Below are positions 1 to 9,598 of a DNA stretch of 64,000 nt, one piece after another. Within the stretch, counting starts at the first letter, position 1. The number at the start of each line of letters is the position of its first letter. The DNA is from Cryptomeria japonica (Eukaryota > Streptophyta > Pinopsida > Cupressales > Cupressaceae). The position numbers were made by a program, and so were the translations under genes. The stretch is taken from NCBI RefSeq assembly GCF_030272615.1, contig NC_081415.1, positions 194,044,695-194,108,694 on the forward strand, given 5' to 3'. Under the pieces are notes generated by a model. That model worked only from the letters and a program-made list of their open reading frames with translations, was not told the origin of the DNA and made no database searches.

Positions 1-3000
1 CTGAACGTGGACCAGTTTCAAGCCATGGTGGGATACCTATCCGTTCCACACTCCCTCACATTTACAGAAGCCGATGACGCCTCCATAAGTCAGCCTCACA
101 ATGCACCTCTACATATTGAAGCCTTCATACATAAACACCGAATAAAACGAGTCCTGATAGATGGAGGAGCAGGTCTTAATATTTGTACATTGAGCACCAT
201 CAGACAATTGGGATATTCTGACAAAGTTGTGAATGCTACAAACCAAATCACTATTAAGGCTTATGATGATGAAGAGCGTTCGTCCAAGGGCACAGTCATC
301 TTACCACTAAGAATAGGGCCAGTCACAAAGGACGTGATTTGTCAAGTCCTGGATCTAGACCTCACATATAACATATTGCTAGGACGTCCGTGGATTCATG
401 AAATGAGAGCAGTCCCATCAACGTACCATCAGTGCATAAAATTTCCTCATAATGGAGTCGAGGTAACGGTCAATGGTGATCCAAATCCATTCATATATTG
501 CAATAACTTGAGATCACATACTGAGATTATCATTCCCAGCAATCGTGAGGCTACTCCTTCTTCAGCATATATTGATCCTGAGTCATTAAAGCCCTCGACA
601 TCCAAACAAGGTGAACTTAGAGCCAAGTTTCAAGACAAAGGCATGGGAGAATACACTCTGAATCAAACAATGTTCTTACGACAAGTCATGAACTCCCCCA
701 AGGAATATGGGAGACCACATCCAAATAAGCAAATCTCCATCATGCTCCTCAAATGGGATCCTACCGTCTTTCAAAAATGGGGCGAACTAGAGGAAGAAAG
801 TTTATATAAAATGCTATATAAGGACGCTGAAGATGATACACATGATCAAATTATAATACCCTGTGAAAACTATGGTAAAGGCTTCAAAATTCTGCAGAGA
901 TTCGGGTATGATGGAAAAAGTCCTCTCGGACTACGCAAAGAAGGTGTCATGGAGCCTCTACAACCTGAGCTAACTACAAGAAGGGAACGCTCTAAGGGGC
1001 TTGGTTTTCTAAACCCCAAGATTCAACACAAGAGAACAAAACAGATATGGCGAGTCAAAGTGGCTGAAGTTCAACAAGAGGATAATTATTCCACAGACTC
1101 CAATGAGTGGGAATGGGGTTCAGACAAATCCTCCAGCGATTATGAACTTAATGAGACATTTAGAGAGCCAGATGAACCTACAGAGGAGGAGGAGTTTTAC
1201 AAGAAATTCAGAGTTGGTCAAGAACCGACCCATAAGGATCCCGCGCAAGCTTCGTTTCAGGGCCCTAGGTCAGGATCACATAGGATGAGGACACCTGTCC
1301 CTGAGGGTGCTACTAGTGATGATAATTTGGACTCACTCACAATCGACACTGATGAGGAGAGTGCCATTGACGACCTCGATGACTACCTTGACATACCTGA
1401 ATATAACCACATCTTCACTATTAGCCTTGCGGATTCTAAAAACACTAAAGACCTTCCCCTCGTTCACCCCCAACTCATTGACTGGGATCAGGATGGACCA
1501 CCACAGATCGATACATTTCAAAATGACGAAGCTATTGTGGATTATCTTGGCATTCGCGATGATCTTCCTCTTGGAGACCATAAAGCAGGATACGCCATAG
1601 AGCTAAATAACATGGCATACTTTGGTGAGGGTGTCGGGCCTTCTAGTCGCAAAAATGTGAAAATAAAGACAAAACAAGGGTCTTATGGCGAAAACCACAC
1701 TGTGGCGCTCTCTGACTCTAAAAAAGTAAAAAGAAAGGACGTATCTGAGGGTGAAAACCTCTCTGAGGCGCCCGAAGATGGAAGGCTTGACATTCTCCCC
1801 GCATCATACGAGGAAAAATCATCCATGTTGGTAGAGGAGACTATAAAGACAAACATTGGTACAGCAGAGGTTCCACACAACATATTTTTGGCTCAATCAT
1901 TGACAGAGGCCGAGAAAGCAAGGTTCATAAGCTTCTTTAAGGAACGACAAGTCAATTTCGCATGGTCTTATGCTGATATGCCTGGACTAGACCCCGACTT
2001 AGTAATGCATCATTTAACAGTCAAACCGGGGGCAAAACCAGTAAAACAGAAATTGAGAAAAATGCATCCACAGGTGGCATTATTAGTCAAGGCAGAGCTG
2101 GAGAAATTACTAGATGTCGGATTCATACGCCCAATTGATTATCCTGAATGGATCTCCAATTTAGTACCTGTCAGCAAACCAGATCGCAGCATCCGAATAT
2201 GTACAGACTTCAGGGATATCAACAAGGCTTGTCCGAAGGATGATTTCCCATTACCAAACATTGATTTAATTTTTGATCTCACAGCAGGCCATGAGATGTT
2301 ATCTTTAATGGACGGATTCTCTGGATATAATCAGATCAGGATTGCACCTGAAGATCAACATAAAACATCATTCACTTGTCCATGGGGAACCTTCTGCTGG
2401 AATGTCATGCCCTTTGGGCTGAAAAATGCAGGTGCCACGTATCAACGAGCCATGACGACTATCTTCCATGATCTCATGCATGTAAAGGTGGAAGATTATG
2501 TCGACGACCTTTTGGTTAAATCAATAGACAGAAATACACACTTGGACATACTTTCAGTTGCTTTTGATAGGCTGGAAAAATACAAGGTAAGATTAAATCC
2601 AAAGAAATGTGTCTTTGGAGTAACCTCCGGGAAGCTCCTAGGATTCATTGTGTCTAAAAGAGGAATAGAAGCAGATCCAGCAAAAGTCAAGGCTATCTTG
2701 GACATGCTGCCACCCAAGAATATCAGTCAACTTCGGTCTTTACAAGGGAGACTCCAGTCCATACGAAGATTCATAGCACAACTTGCAGATAAGTGTAATC
2801 CTTTCCAGCACCTGCTACACAAAAACATTAAGTTCAAATGGGACGAGAACTGTCAACAGGCTTTTCAGGCACTTAAAGACTATCTTTTGAACCCGCCAGT
2901 TTTGATGCCACCAATTCCGAATCAACCATTGCTACTTTACATATCAGCTACTCCAACAGCACTGGGGGCACTACTAGCACAGCAAATACCTGACGGCAAG

Positions 3001-5118
3001 GAAAAAGCAGTCTACTATATCAGTCGCACATTGGTGGGATATGAGCTCAACTACACACCAATTGAGCGTGCATGTCTCGTTGTGGTCTTCGCTTCACAAA
3101 AATTACGACATTATATGCTCACTCACAAGACCAAGTTGATTGCCAGAATTGATCCACTAAAATATCTGCTCAACAAAGCTACACTTACTGGGCGACTGGC
3201 CAAGTGGGTAATGATTTTGAGTGAATTCGACATTGAATACGTGGACAGAAAAGCAATCAAAGGACAAGCCATTGCAGATCAACTGGCAGATGCTCCCATG
3301 ATAGATGATGTTCCTCTACAGTCAGAATTTCCAGATGAGTCCATTCTAACAATATCACCTGCAAAGCCATGGCAACTATACTTTGATGGCTCATACACAC
3401 AGCACGGGGCAGGAGCGGGTATACTCTTTATAACTCCCCAAGGCGATTCTATACCAAAGTCATACCGCTTATCATTTCCTTGCACCAACAATATAGCGGA
3501 ATACGAGGCATTAACAACGGGGTTAAGAATTGCAGTTCAGTGGAAGATCCAGGAACTTCGTGTTTTTGGCGATTCTCAACTTGTCATCCGTCAAGCAACT
3601 GATGATTATCAAACAAAAGATGAAAAGCTAATGCCTTACAAACAACTGGTAGATGATCTGAAACAACACTTTGCAAAGATAGAGTTTGAGCAGATACCAA
3701 GAGAACAGAATCGCGCTGCTGATGCCATGGCTACAATTGCTTCACTCATTGACCTACCACAAAATGAGACCTGTTATGAGTTCCTGGTTGACAACCTGCT
3801 GATTCCGTCATATGAGATCACTCTCACGGAAATGATATGTGTTGTTGGTCCTGAATCCCAGTTATATGGTTCCATATTCACATACCTTCGCGACAACATC
3901 TTACCTCCCGATTTATCGAACAACCAACGCCGCACTTTCATCCGCCAATCCTCCCGATACGTTATCCTAGCTGATATCCTATACCGACGAGGTCTAGATG
4001 GCACCCTCCTTAGATGTTTAGAGAGTGACGAAGCTCAGATTGCGTTACGAGAAGTGCACGAAGGGATATGTGGTCCGCATACTAGTGGTCCTACCTTGGC
4101 CAAGAAACTCATCAGGACTGGATACTACTGGCCTACTATGGAAAAAGATGCATATCAGTTTGTCAAGAGGTGTAAGCAGTGTCAAATTCATGGAGACCTC
4201 ATACACGCACCAGCACAAGAACTACAGCCACTTGCATCTCCTTGGCCCTTTTGTCAGTGGGGACTCGATCTCATAGGCAAGATTCACCCTCCTTCTTCCA
4301 ACGGACATAAATTCATTATCACAGCCACAGAGTATTTCACAAAGTGGATTGAAGCCGTGCCTCTCACGCAAGTTACTGGGAAACAAATCGCTACTTTCAT
4401 CCTGAACTACATCATTTGCCGATACGGGATTCCTACTTCCATTATTACCGACAACGGGCGTCCTTTCAAGAATCAGGATGTTCGTGAACTCTGTGAGCGA
4501 TTCCATATCTCTCATCGTTTCTCCACACCATATTACCCCCAAGGTAATGGCCAAGCTGAGGCGTCTAACAAAACAATTCTCAAAATACTTAAAAAGACAG
4601 TCGACGACGCTGGCCGTAACTGGCATGTCCAACTCAATCCCGCACTTTGGGCCTATCGTACCAGTGTCCGCACACCTACAGGAGCTACACCTTACTCACT
4701 TGTCTATGGTGCTGAAGCCATCTTGCCTATTGAGGTCGAGTTACCTTCTTTACGGGTCTCCTTGAGAAACATAATCAACGATGAAGACTACAGGGTCTCT
4801 CGCTTACAAGAACTAGAACTGCTGGAGGAACGACGACACACTGCTTTTAATCATCTCAAGGCTTACCAACAACGAATGAGTCGCAGTTACAATCACAAGG
4901 TCAAGCCTCGCACATTTGAGGTAGGTGACTTAGTCCTCAGAGAGAACCCCAAGAATCAGCAAGATAGAGAAAAGAAGGGCAAATTTGAACCCAACTGGCT
5001 TGGTCCTTACATCATCACAGCAGCATATGGATCTGGGGCATATCAGCTCTCAACTACAGAAGGTGAATCTTTGGAGGATCCTATCAACAGCATGCACCTT
5101 CGCAGGTTCTACACATAA
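1..5118 (+). CDS. pol: Ty3/gypsy Tat-lineage polyprotein (PR, G-patch-like, RT, two RNase H, integrase), 5' partial
   Basis: Open from the first base to TAA at 5116-5118, about 1,705 codons without a stop; no true start is visible. Residues are counted from base 7. Order: retropepsin-like protease (LIDGGAG with Asp52; ILLGRPW near 123-129); a G-patch-like segment (289-335); an acidic linker (about 355-600); reverse transcriptase (about 690-870, Asp769 in LMDGFSG, YVDD at 831-834); a connection/RNase H in which the expected catalytic Asp is replaced (LYISATP near 979); a second RNase H (Asp1127, Glu1165, Asp1189, Asp1239); integrase zinc finger His1351, His1358, Cys1389, Cys1392; integrase core Asp1421, Asp1482, Glu1518 with 35 residues between the last two; then a GPY-type tail (WLGPY). 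No chromodomain follows. The product would copy element RNA into DNA and insert it. The long intact frame suggests a fairly recent element. Confidence 0.95.
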   Translation: MNVDQFQAMVGYLSVPHSLTFTEADDASISQPHNAPLHIEAFIHKHRIKRVLIDGGAGLNICTLSTIRQLGYSDKVVNATNQITIKAYDDEERSSKGTVILPLRIGPVTKDVICQVLDLDLTYNILLGRPWIHEMRAVPSTYHQCIKFPHNGVEVTVNGDPNPFIYCNNLRSHTEIIIPSNREATPSSAYIDPESLKPSTSKQGELRAKFQDKGMGEYTLNQTMFLRQVMNSPKEYGRPHPNKQISIMLLKWDPTVFQKWGELEEESLYKMLYKDAEDDTHDQIIIPCENYGKGFKILQRFGYDGKSPLGLRKEGVMEPLQPELTTRRERSKGLGFLNPKIQHKRTKQIWRVKVAEVQQEDNYSTDSNEWEWGSDKSSSDYELNETFREPDEPTEEEEFYKKFRVGQEPTHKDPAQASFQGPRSGSHRMRTPVPEGATSDDNLDSLTIDTDEESAIDDLDDYLDIPEYNHIFTISLADSKNTKDLPLVHPQLIDWDQDGPPQIDTFQNDEAIVDYLGIRDDLPLGDHKAGYAIELNNMAYFGEGVGPSSRKNVKIKTKQGSYGENHTVALSDSKKVKRKDVSEGENLSEAPEDGRLDILPASYEEKSSMLVEETIKTNIGTAEVPHNIFLAQSLTEAEKARFISFFKERQVNFAWSYADMPGLDPDLVMHHLTVKPGAKPVKQKLRKMHPQVALLVKAELEKLLDVGFIRPIDYPEWISNLVPVSKPDRSIRICTDFRDINKACPKDDFPLPNIDLIFDLTAGHEMLSLMDGFSGYNQIRIAPEDQHKTSFTCPWGTFCWNVMPFGLKNAGATYQRAMTTIFHDLMHVKVEDYVDDLLVKSIDRNTHLDILSVAFDRLEKYKVRLNPKKCVFGVTSGKLLGFIVSKRGIEADPAKVKAILDMLPPKNISQLRSLQGRLQSIRRFIAQLADKCNPFQHLLHKNIKFKWDENCQQAFQALKDYLLNPPVLMPPIPNQPLLLYISATPTALGALLAQQIPDGKEKAVYYISRTLVGYELNYTPIERACLVVVFASQKLRHYMLTHKTKLIARIDPLKYLLNKATLTGRLAKWVMILSEFDIEYVDRKAIKGQAIADQLADAPMIDDVPLQSEFPDESILTISPAKPWQLYFDGSYTQHGAGAGILFITPQGDSIPKSYRLSFPCTNNIAEYEALTTGLRIAVQWKIQELRVFGDSQLVIRQATDDYQTKDEKLMPYKQLVDDLKQHFAKIEFEQIPREQNRAADAMATIASLIDLPQNETCYEFLVDNLLIPSYEITLTEMICVVGPESQLYGSIFTYLRDNILPPDLSNNQRRTFIRQSSRYVILADILYRRGLDGTLLRCLESDEAQIALREVHEGICGPHTSGPTLAKKLIRTGYYWPTMEKDAYQFVKRCKQCQIHGDLIHAPAQELQPLASPWPFCQWGLDLIGKIHPPSSNGHKFIITATEYFTKWIEAVPLTQVTGKQIATFILNYIICRYGIPTSIITDNGRPFKNQDVRELCERFHISHRFSTPYYPQGNGQAEASNKTILKILKKTVDDAGRNWHVQLNPALWAYRTSVRTPTGATPYSLVYGAEAILPIEVELPSLRVSLRNIINDEDYRVSRLQELELLEERRHTAFNHLKAYQQRMSRSYNHKVKPRTFEVGDLVLRENPKNQQDREKKGKFEPNWLGPYIITAAYGSGAYQLSTTEGESLEDPINSMHLRRFYT

Positions 5119-6846
5119 GCTCTTTTTGAGTATCCTAATGCAAAAACACAAAAAAAATCAAAAAAATTCAAAAATACAAAAAAAAAATTTTAAAACAAAA
5201 AAATCGTTACTTGGTGAAAACCTGGCAAACAGGCGCCTTGTGACAACAAAAAAAATTGCAAAATCCAAAAAAAAGTAAAAAGAAATAATTTCGTCCAACG
5301 GTAAAAACCACTTCGGTGGCGCCCTGGGCAAGTACCATGGTGAAAACTGGGTCACCAGCGCCATGCATAGGGACTTTGCTCCTCCCTCTTTCAGGATTCC
5401 CTTTCATTCTTTCACTTCGCACACAATCACGACCAATTCACTCACAATAAACTTACCCATTCCCATCATGGCTTGTTATTGATCTACCCAAGATTGGTCA
5501 GCCATTCATAATAAACCCTCCCTTTTCACTCTCTTTCCATCCATAATAAATCAGATCCTATCTGTGACTACGGCCAATTCCTGCGTCTAGTAATGGGTGT
5601 GGAACTGAGAACATCACATGTTTCGAGGAATACAGTTTCTTTCAGCTCTCTTCAGTCTATCCGCGCACAATTCGCAATAAAGCAACATTTTGCATCGCAG
5701 ATCCGCAATAAAGTTCCATCTTCTCCACAATAAGGTATCAGTTTCATGGATTCAGTCAGTTTCCAAGGAGACACAGCAGCAACAATGGGCTTCAACAAAA
5801 TCAAATCTTTTAACAGACTCAGATAACATATGGTTCAGTGCTATCTATCCTTTTTGTGAAAGTGAACATTGTGACCACAATCAAAATTTGACTTAAACAA
5901 GTGACAAGAGACACAAACTTGAGGACTACAGTGGATGTGGGTGTCGAGTCTTGGTTTTCTTTTGGTTTTATCTTTTTGGTGACATGTCTTTTAGCTTTTC
6001 CGGGATGTCTTTGACTAGAGATTCTATCTCCAGGATGTCTTTGACTAGAAAGGCGAGGATGGGGTATCGTCACTTATTTGCATTTGCTGTCTGTGGATTG
6101 TCTTTTAGTAATACTATGACTTGTCCAAGGATATGAGGACACTGTGAGTCTAGTGTGAACTGGGGCATTCCTTGTTTGTGACTGTCTTATCTCCATGCAA
6201 ACAGGTACAATGACTTTCTGGGCCGAACATATGCCTCGATTGTCATAACCTATTCTGCCATAATAAAGCTCAATGATGATAACGCACAAGAAGCTCTTTC
6301 ACGTTCATATCTTCTGTCTTCCATCCCCCTTTCTTGATTGACTTCCATTGTCCTTCTCGAGTCCGCGTAGCCCGCTATCACATGACTGAGTATAATGACA
6401 CACCAAAAACATTTGCATTTCATATAGTTGCACCTGCATCACCACATATAAGCATTTCATACATATAGATATTATAATGGCATCACATCCTGCATACAAC
6501 ACATGTTAGCACATCTCACATTTTCATTATGTAAATAATCATTTGCATCACATACATTTTCATTCGCATCATGCATCACATATACAACATAAAAGAACAA
6601 AAATATATGGCCTTGCATCATATAAGCATCCATATCATAAAACAAGCATCACATAAGAACATCTCATCACATAAGGTACACATGCATATAGCTGCCGCAA
6701 AAGATGAATCATCTCATATATATAATCAATCAAATGTGTCATAATACAATGATGTCAAAAGAATCATATGGCTACAAAAGAATCACCCGCAGGTGTCTAC
6801 AATACAACAATGATACATCTACTGATACAATGGGAGCCCACTATAG
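5119..6846 (+). other. Spacer between pol stop and the end of the antisense gene
   Basis: No credible ORF on either strand. It starts with A-rich runs (5145-5280), then three GGTGAAAACC-type units, then a cluster of AATAAA/ATAAAG motifs near 5508, 5545, 5666, 5709 and 6261 on the plus strand. These could serve as 3'-end signals for the pol transcript before it meets the convergent antisense gene. The 18-base phrase GGGATGTCTTTGACTAGA occurs nearly identically twice (about 6002 and 6032). From about 6400 to 6720 it is a low-complexity stretch built on GCATCACATA-like words. Confidence 0.6.
5211..5362 (+). repeat. Three GGTGAAAACC...GCGCC units downstream of pol
   Basis: Units begin near 5211, 5299 and 5337. 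Each reads GGTG/AAAAAC followed within about 12-20 bases by an (A/T/C)GGCGCC- or AGCGCC-type end, often able to pair locally (for example CACTTCGGTG, GGTCACC). The spacing is irregular. Their role is unknown; they sit just outside the polyprotein frame. Confidence 0.55.
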
Positions 6847-7215
6847 CTATGAGGAACTCCCTCCCTCAGAGCCACCTCGCCTCGACGGAGTCTGAGCTGT
6901 AGATGGCCCTGCCCCTGGATCCCCCTGTCCCTCTGGTGGTGGTGGAGGCCCCATAACCCCACCGCTGGATGCCTGTCTCCTGCGGCTCCCTCCCGTAGCC
7001 GTCGCTGTGCGCGACGACCTCTGGAAGCTCCTAGCCCGCTGCTCTGCTGGCACGGCTGCATAATATAGATCCCTCCAGTAGGCGATCTCCTCTCCCGCTC
7101 TCAAAACATAGGCGTAGCCTGCCCCTGCATCCTCTGCTGCCCGCCTACCTGCCCTCAGAGCTGTCTCGGCCTCGGTATATCTCTGGATGGCCTGATCCCT
7201 CTCCCGCTCTGTATC
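6847..7215 (-). pseudogene. Read-through C-terminal tail of the PMD ORF after an in-frame TGA
   Basis: Past TGA 7218-7216 the same frame stays open for about 122 codons to TAG at 6849-6847. It continues the helical, charged pattern before the stop (ERERDQAIQRYTEAETALRAG), then becomes Arg/Ser- and Pro/Gly-rich and ends SEGGSSS. The unbroken composition suggests a single nonsense change (a CGA to TGA transition would do it) in a longer ORF. The 516-residue form could still be functional. Confidence 0.65.
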
Positions 7216-8772
7216 TCAGACCCTGGTCCTGAGGTGGTTCCTCTCTCGAACCAAATCCTCAATCTCATCTGCCTGGCCCTGGCAGATCTCCCGCAGCCTC
7301 ACCACCTCATCCTCCTCGAAGTCTCCGCTCTCCGCCCCTGCCTGTGGCTCCTCCTCTACAGGTGCCTGTCCCTGTGCCTGTATAGGTACCTGTGGCTGTA
7401 CCTGTCTCTGTCCCTCTGGCTGTACCTGTCTCTGTCCCTCTCTGGGACCCTGTGCTGCTGGCACCTGTAGGGGCAGTCCACCCCGTCCTCTCACCACTGG
7501 AGCTGCTCTCTCCTGACCTCCCTCCCTCCGAGGTGCTACCCGTCTCTCTCCCACCACTCCCCTCCGCCTCCGCCGGCCCCTACCTGCATCCCCTCCTCCC
7601 TCATCATCATCTCCTCCACCCTCTCCATCCACTGGCTCTGCCGGATCTGTCAACCTCGGAAATGGATGCTTTGCCCAGTACGCAGAGTACTCTGCGTCCA
7701 TCCCTGCATCATCTACCTCTGGCCACATGTCCCATGGCATCGGCATCATCTCCGCTAGCTGCATCACTGCCTGATCATAAGATAGCAGTGGGCCAAACTG
7801 CACCTGATCTCTAACAGTACGGGCATACATACCCGAGCCTCGGGGCATCCTCTGAATCCGGCCATACTGCCTGCATACCCTATCCACCAGCTGTCTCTCT
7901 AATATATAGGGCGTCCGCCCAATCAGGTACCTGCTCCGGAAGGTGTAGGGCAGCTCCAGTGCATCATCCCCCCACTCCTCGCACCCCAGGTACGGCCTCC
8001 AAATCACCATATCAATGTCATCAATGACTCTCCTCCAGTGCTCCAATCTCCCAATCCGAGGCTGGGATGTGATCATGGCATACAAATGAACAAAACTCTG
8101 TCCCTGTCCTCTGCCTCTGAAATGAATCGGCCTCATCACTGGAAGGTGCTCATAGGCCCACACCTGCAATAGAGTCACACCGCAGCCCAGCCCCACTGAT
8201 CTGTGGTATACAAACTGATGCAGCTCATAGTACAAATGTGCTAGGACACATGGCCCCCATGCATACCTAGTGTGCTCTGCCATCAGCGTCTCCAAGGCCC
8301 CTCCCCAGCCCACTGCCAATCCTCGTGTGGCCCTGTCTGGACACAGGTATCCACTGATAACTCCCCCAATAACTGCCGGCAATGCCAATCCTGTGGCAGT
8401 CATGGTGTCCCAGGCTACATGCCCTGCTCTCATCTCCAACTCAGGATCCTGAAAAACCCGTCTCAAGGCCTCCCTGTCACCGTCACGGTCGTAGGGGATC
8501 AACTCTCCATCAATAGGAACATGTAATATCCTGTATACATCCTCCAGTGTCACTGTCATCTCACCCATCGGCAGGTGAAACGTGCATGTCTCTGAGTGCC
8601 ATCTCTCGGCCAATGCAGTCAGCAACCCCATGTTTGCCCGAAACTCGGGCACATAGAGCATATATGTGAGACCCATCTCCTCAATGGAAATCATGTCCTG
8701 GATGGACAACTCTGGACGCAGTCTCTGAGTCGATGGGAATCTCTCCCGTGACTCCAACATCGGCAAATACTC
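7216..8772 (-). CDS. Antisense plant mobile domain (PMD) protein, exon 2
   Basis: Long ORF opposite to the retrotransposon genes. The N-terminal 340 residues are a plant mobile domain: MGLLTALAERWHSE, FHLPMGEMTVTLEDVYRILH, GYLCPDRATRGLAVGW, RPYLGCEEW and SRYLIGRTPYILERQL. PMD proteins include the Arabidopsis MAIN/MAIL family, which acts in gene expression and silencing, and versions occur in transposons. After the domain comes a Gly/Asp-rich then Arg/Gln-rich low-complexity region (RGRRRRRGVV; repeated VQPEGQRQ) and a coiled-coil-like end (EIEDLVRERNHLRTR). The exon start is set by the acceptor CAG at 8773-8775; no ATG is needed here because exon 1 supplies it. TGA at 7216-7218 ends this frame, but an in-frame tail continues to 6847. 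The GC content is visibly higher than in pol. Confidence 0.9.
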   Translation of the reverse strand, partial: EYLPMLESRERFPSTQRLRPELSIQDMISIEEMGLTYMLYVPEFRANMGLLTALAERWHSETCTFHLPMGEMTVTLEDVYRILHVPIDGELIPYDRDGDREALRRVFQDPELEMRAGHVAWDTMTATGLALPAVIGGVISGYLCPDRATRGLAVGWGGALETLMAEHTRYAWGPCVLAHLYYELHQFVYHRSVGLGCGVTLLQVWAYEHLPVMRPIHFRGRGQGQSFVHLYAMITSQPRIGRLEHWRRVIDDIDMVIWRPYLGCEEWGDDALELPYTFRSRYLIGRTPYILERQLVDRVCRQYGRIQRMPRGSGMYARTVRDQVQFGPLLSYDQAVMQLAEMMPMPWDMWPEVDDAGMDAEYSAYWAKHPFPRLTDPAEPVDGEGGGDDDEGGGDAGRGRRRRRGVVGERRVAPRREGGQERAAPVVRGRGGLPLQVPAAQGPREGQRQVQPEGQRQVQPQVPIQAQGQAPVEEEPQAGAESGDFEEDEVVRLREICQGQADEIEDLVRERNHLRTRV

Positions 8773-8799
8773 CTGCAGTCAAGCAAATCAATCTTGTCA

Positions 8800-9056
8800 G
8801 TTATCGTGGCATTCACTGTTTATCACAAAATGCTACTCGCTACCCAAATGCATATGGCTATCTACCCTAGTGACACTCACTGTTCATCACAAAGTGTTGC
8901 TATTTATCCTAGTAGTGCTCACTGTTCATCACAAAGTACTACGTGTGTGACATTCCCTGTTCATCACAAAGTGTCACTCACATTCGCACTCCCTGTTCAT
9001 CACAAAGTGCTGCATATCCTGGTGCTCCCTGTTCATCACAAAGTGCCTTGATCTAT
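8800..9056 (-). repeat. Six-copy tandem repeat built on CTGTTCATCACAAAGTG
   Basis: Six degenerate copies of a unit of about 35-45 bases with the constant part CTGTTCATCACAAAGTG (plus strand) and variable spacers. They lie in the exon-2-proximal half of the PMD intron. No coding potential is credible. Confidence 0.8.
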
Positions 9057-9159
9057 CCTAATCTTCCTAGAGGACCTGCTTGAGTGTATCCTCTCAGCAG
9101 CTTATCCAATCGACAGCGTATGTTCATCACATAACTGCCGATTTGACCTAAAGGACTAA

Positions 9160-9485
9160 AACCATGCATTTAAACACATAAACGCACTTTTTCAACACAC
9201 ACGCGCTTTTAACTCATAAACGCGCTTATAGACTGCATAAACGCGCCTCTGCAACACAGACGCGCTTTCTAAACACAAACGTGCCTATGCCAGACATAAA
9301 CGCGACCAGGGAACACAGACGTCCCTGCATGACATAAACGCTATTCAAAAGCACAGACGCTACTACATTTCACAAACGCGTCCGCATTCAACACAAACGC
9401 GGTTCCAGGCACAGACGCGCCTGGACCCGACACAGACGCGCCTGTTGGACACAGACGCGCCTGGCGCTGACACAGACGCGGTTGC
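9160..9485 (-). repeat. Degenerate CG-cored tandem repeat (ACACAGACGCGC type) in the PMD intron
   Basis: About 17-20 units of 15-25 bases following the pattern (A)CA(T/C)A(A/G)ACGCG, for example CACAGACGCGCCTG. Nearly every unit keeps a CG-rich core while the rest drifts. CG dinucleotides are otherwise scarce in the surrounding AT-rich element. Confidence 0.8.
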
Positions 9486-9598
9486 GCGTTTTTGCACTTT
9501 TAAACTACCCTATTTCTAGCGCATTTATTGCTCCTAAACATGCATTAATGACAAAACTTGAAATGCGTGAAAGTACGAGGAGGTTTTCGGGTACTTAC

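Larger units (their letters stand above)
8773..9598 (-). other. Predicted intron of the antisense PMD gene (826 bases)
   Basis: Bounded on the minus strand by GTAAGTACC (from 9598) and a pyrimidine-containing CTTGACTGCAG (to 8773). A stop lies directly upstream of the exon-2 frame, so that frame cannot simply extend upstream; splicing explains this. The intron holds two repeat blocks, listed separately. The counterpart in G2 is 991 bases with the same two-block layout but unrelated repeat words. Confidence 0.72.

Noticed and set aside
4222-4632. Minus-strand ORF of 136 codons in the integrase region
   Set aside because: Shadow of the intact polyprotein frame; no recognisable motif.
7234-7814. 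Plus-strand ORFs of 78 and 140 codons opposite the PMD exon
   Set aside because: They mirror the low-complexity antisense coding sequence; the Leu/Pro-rich product has no family features.
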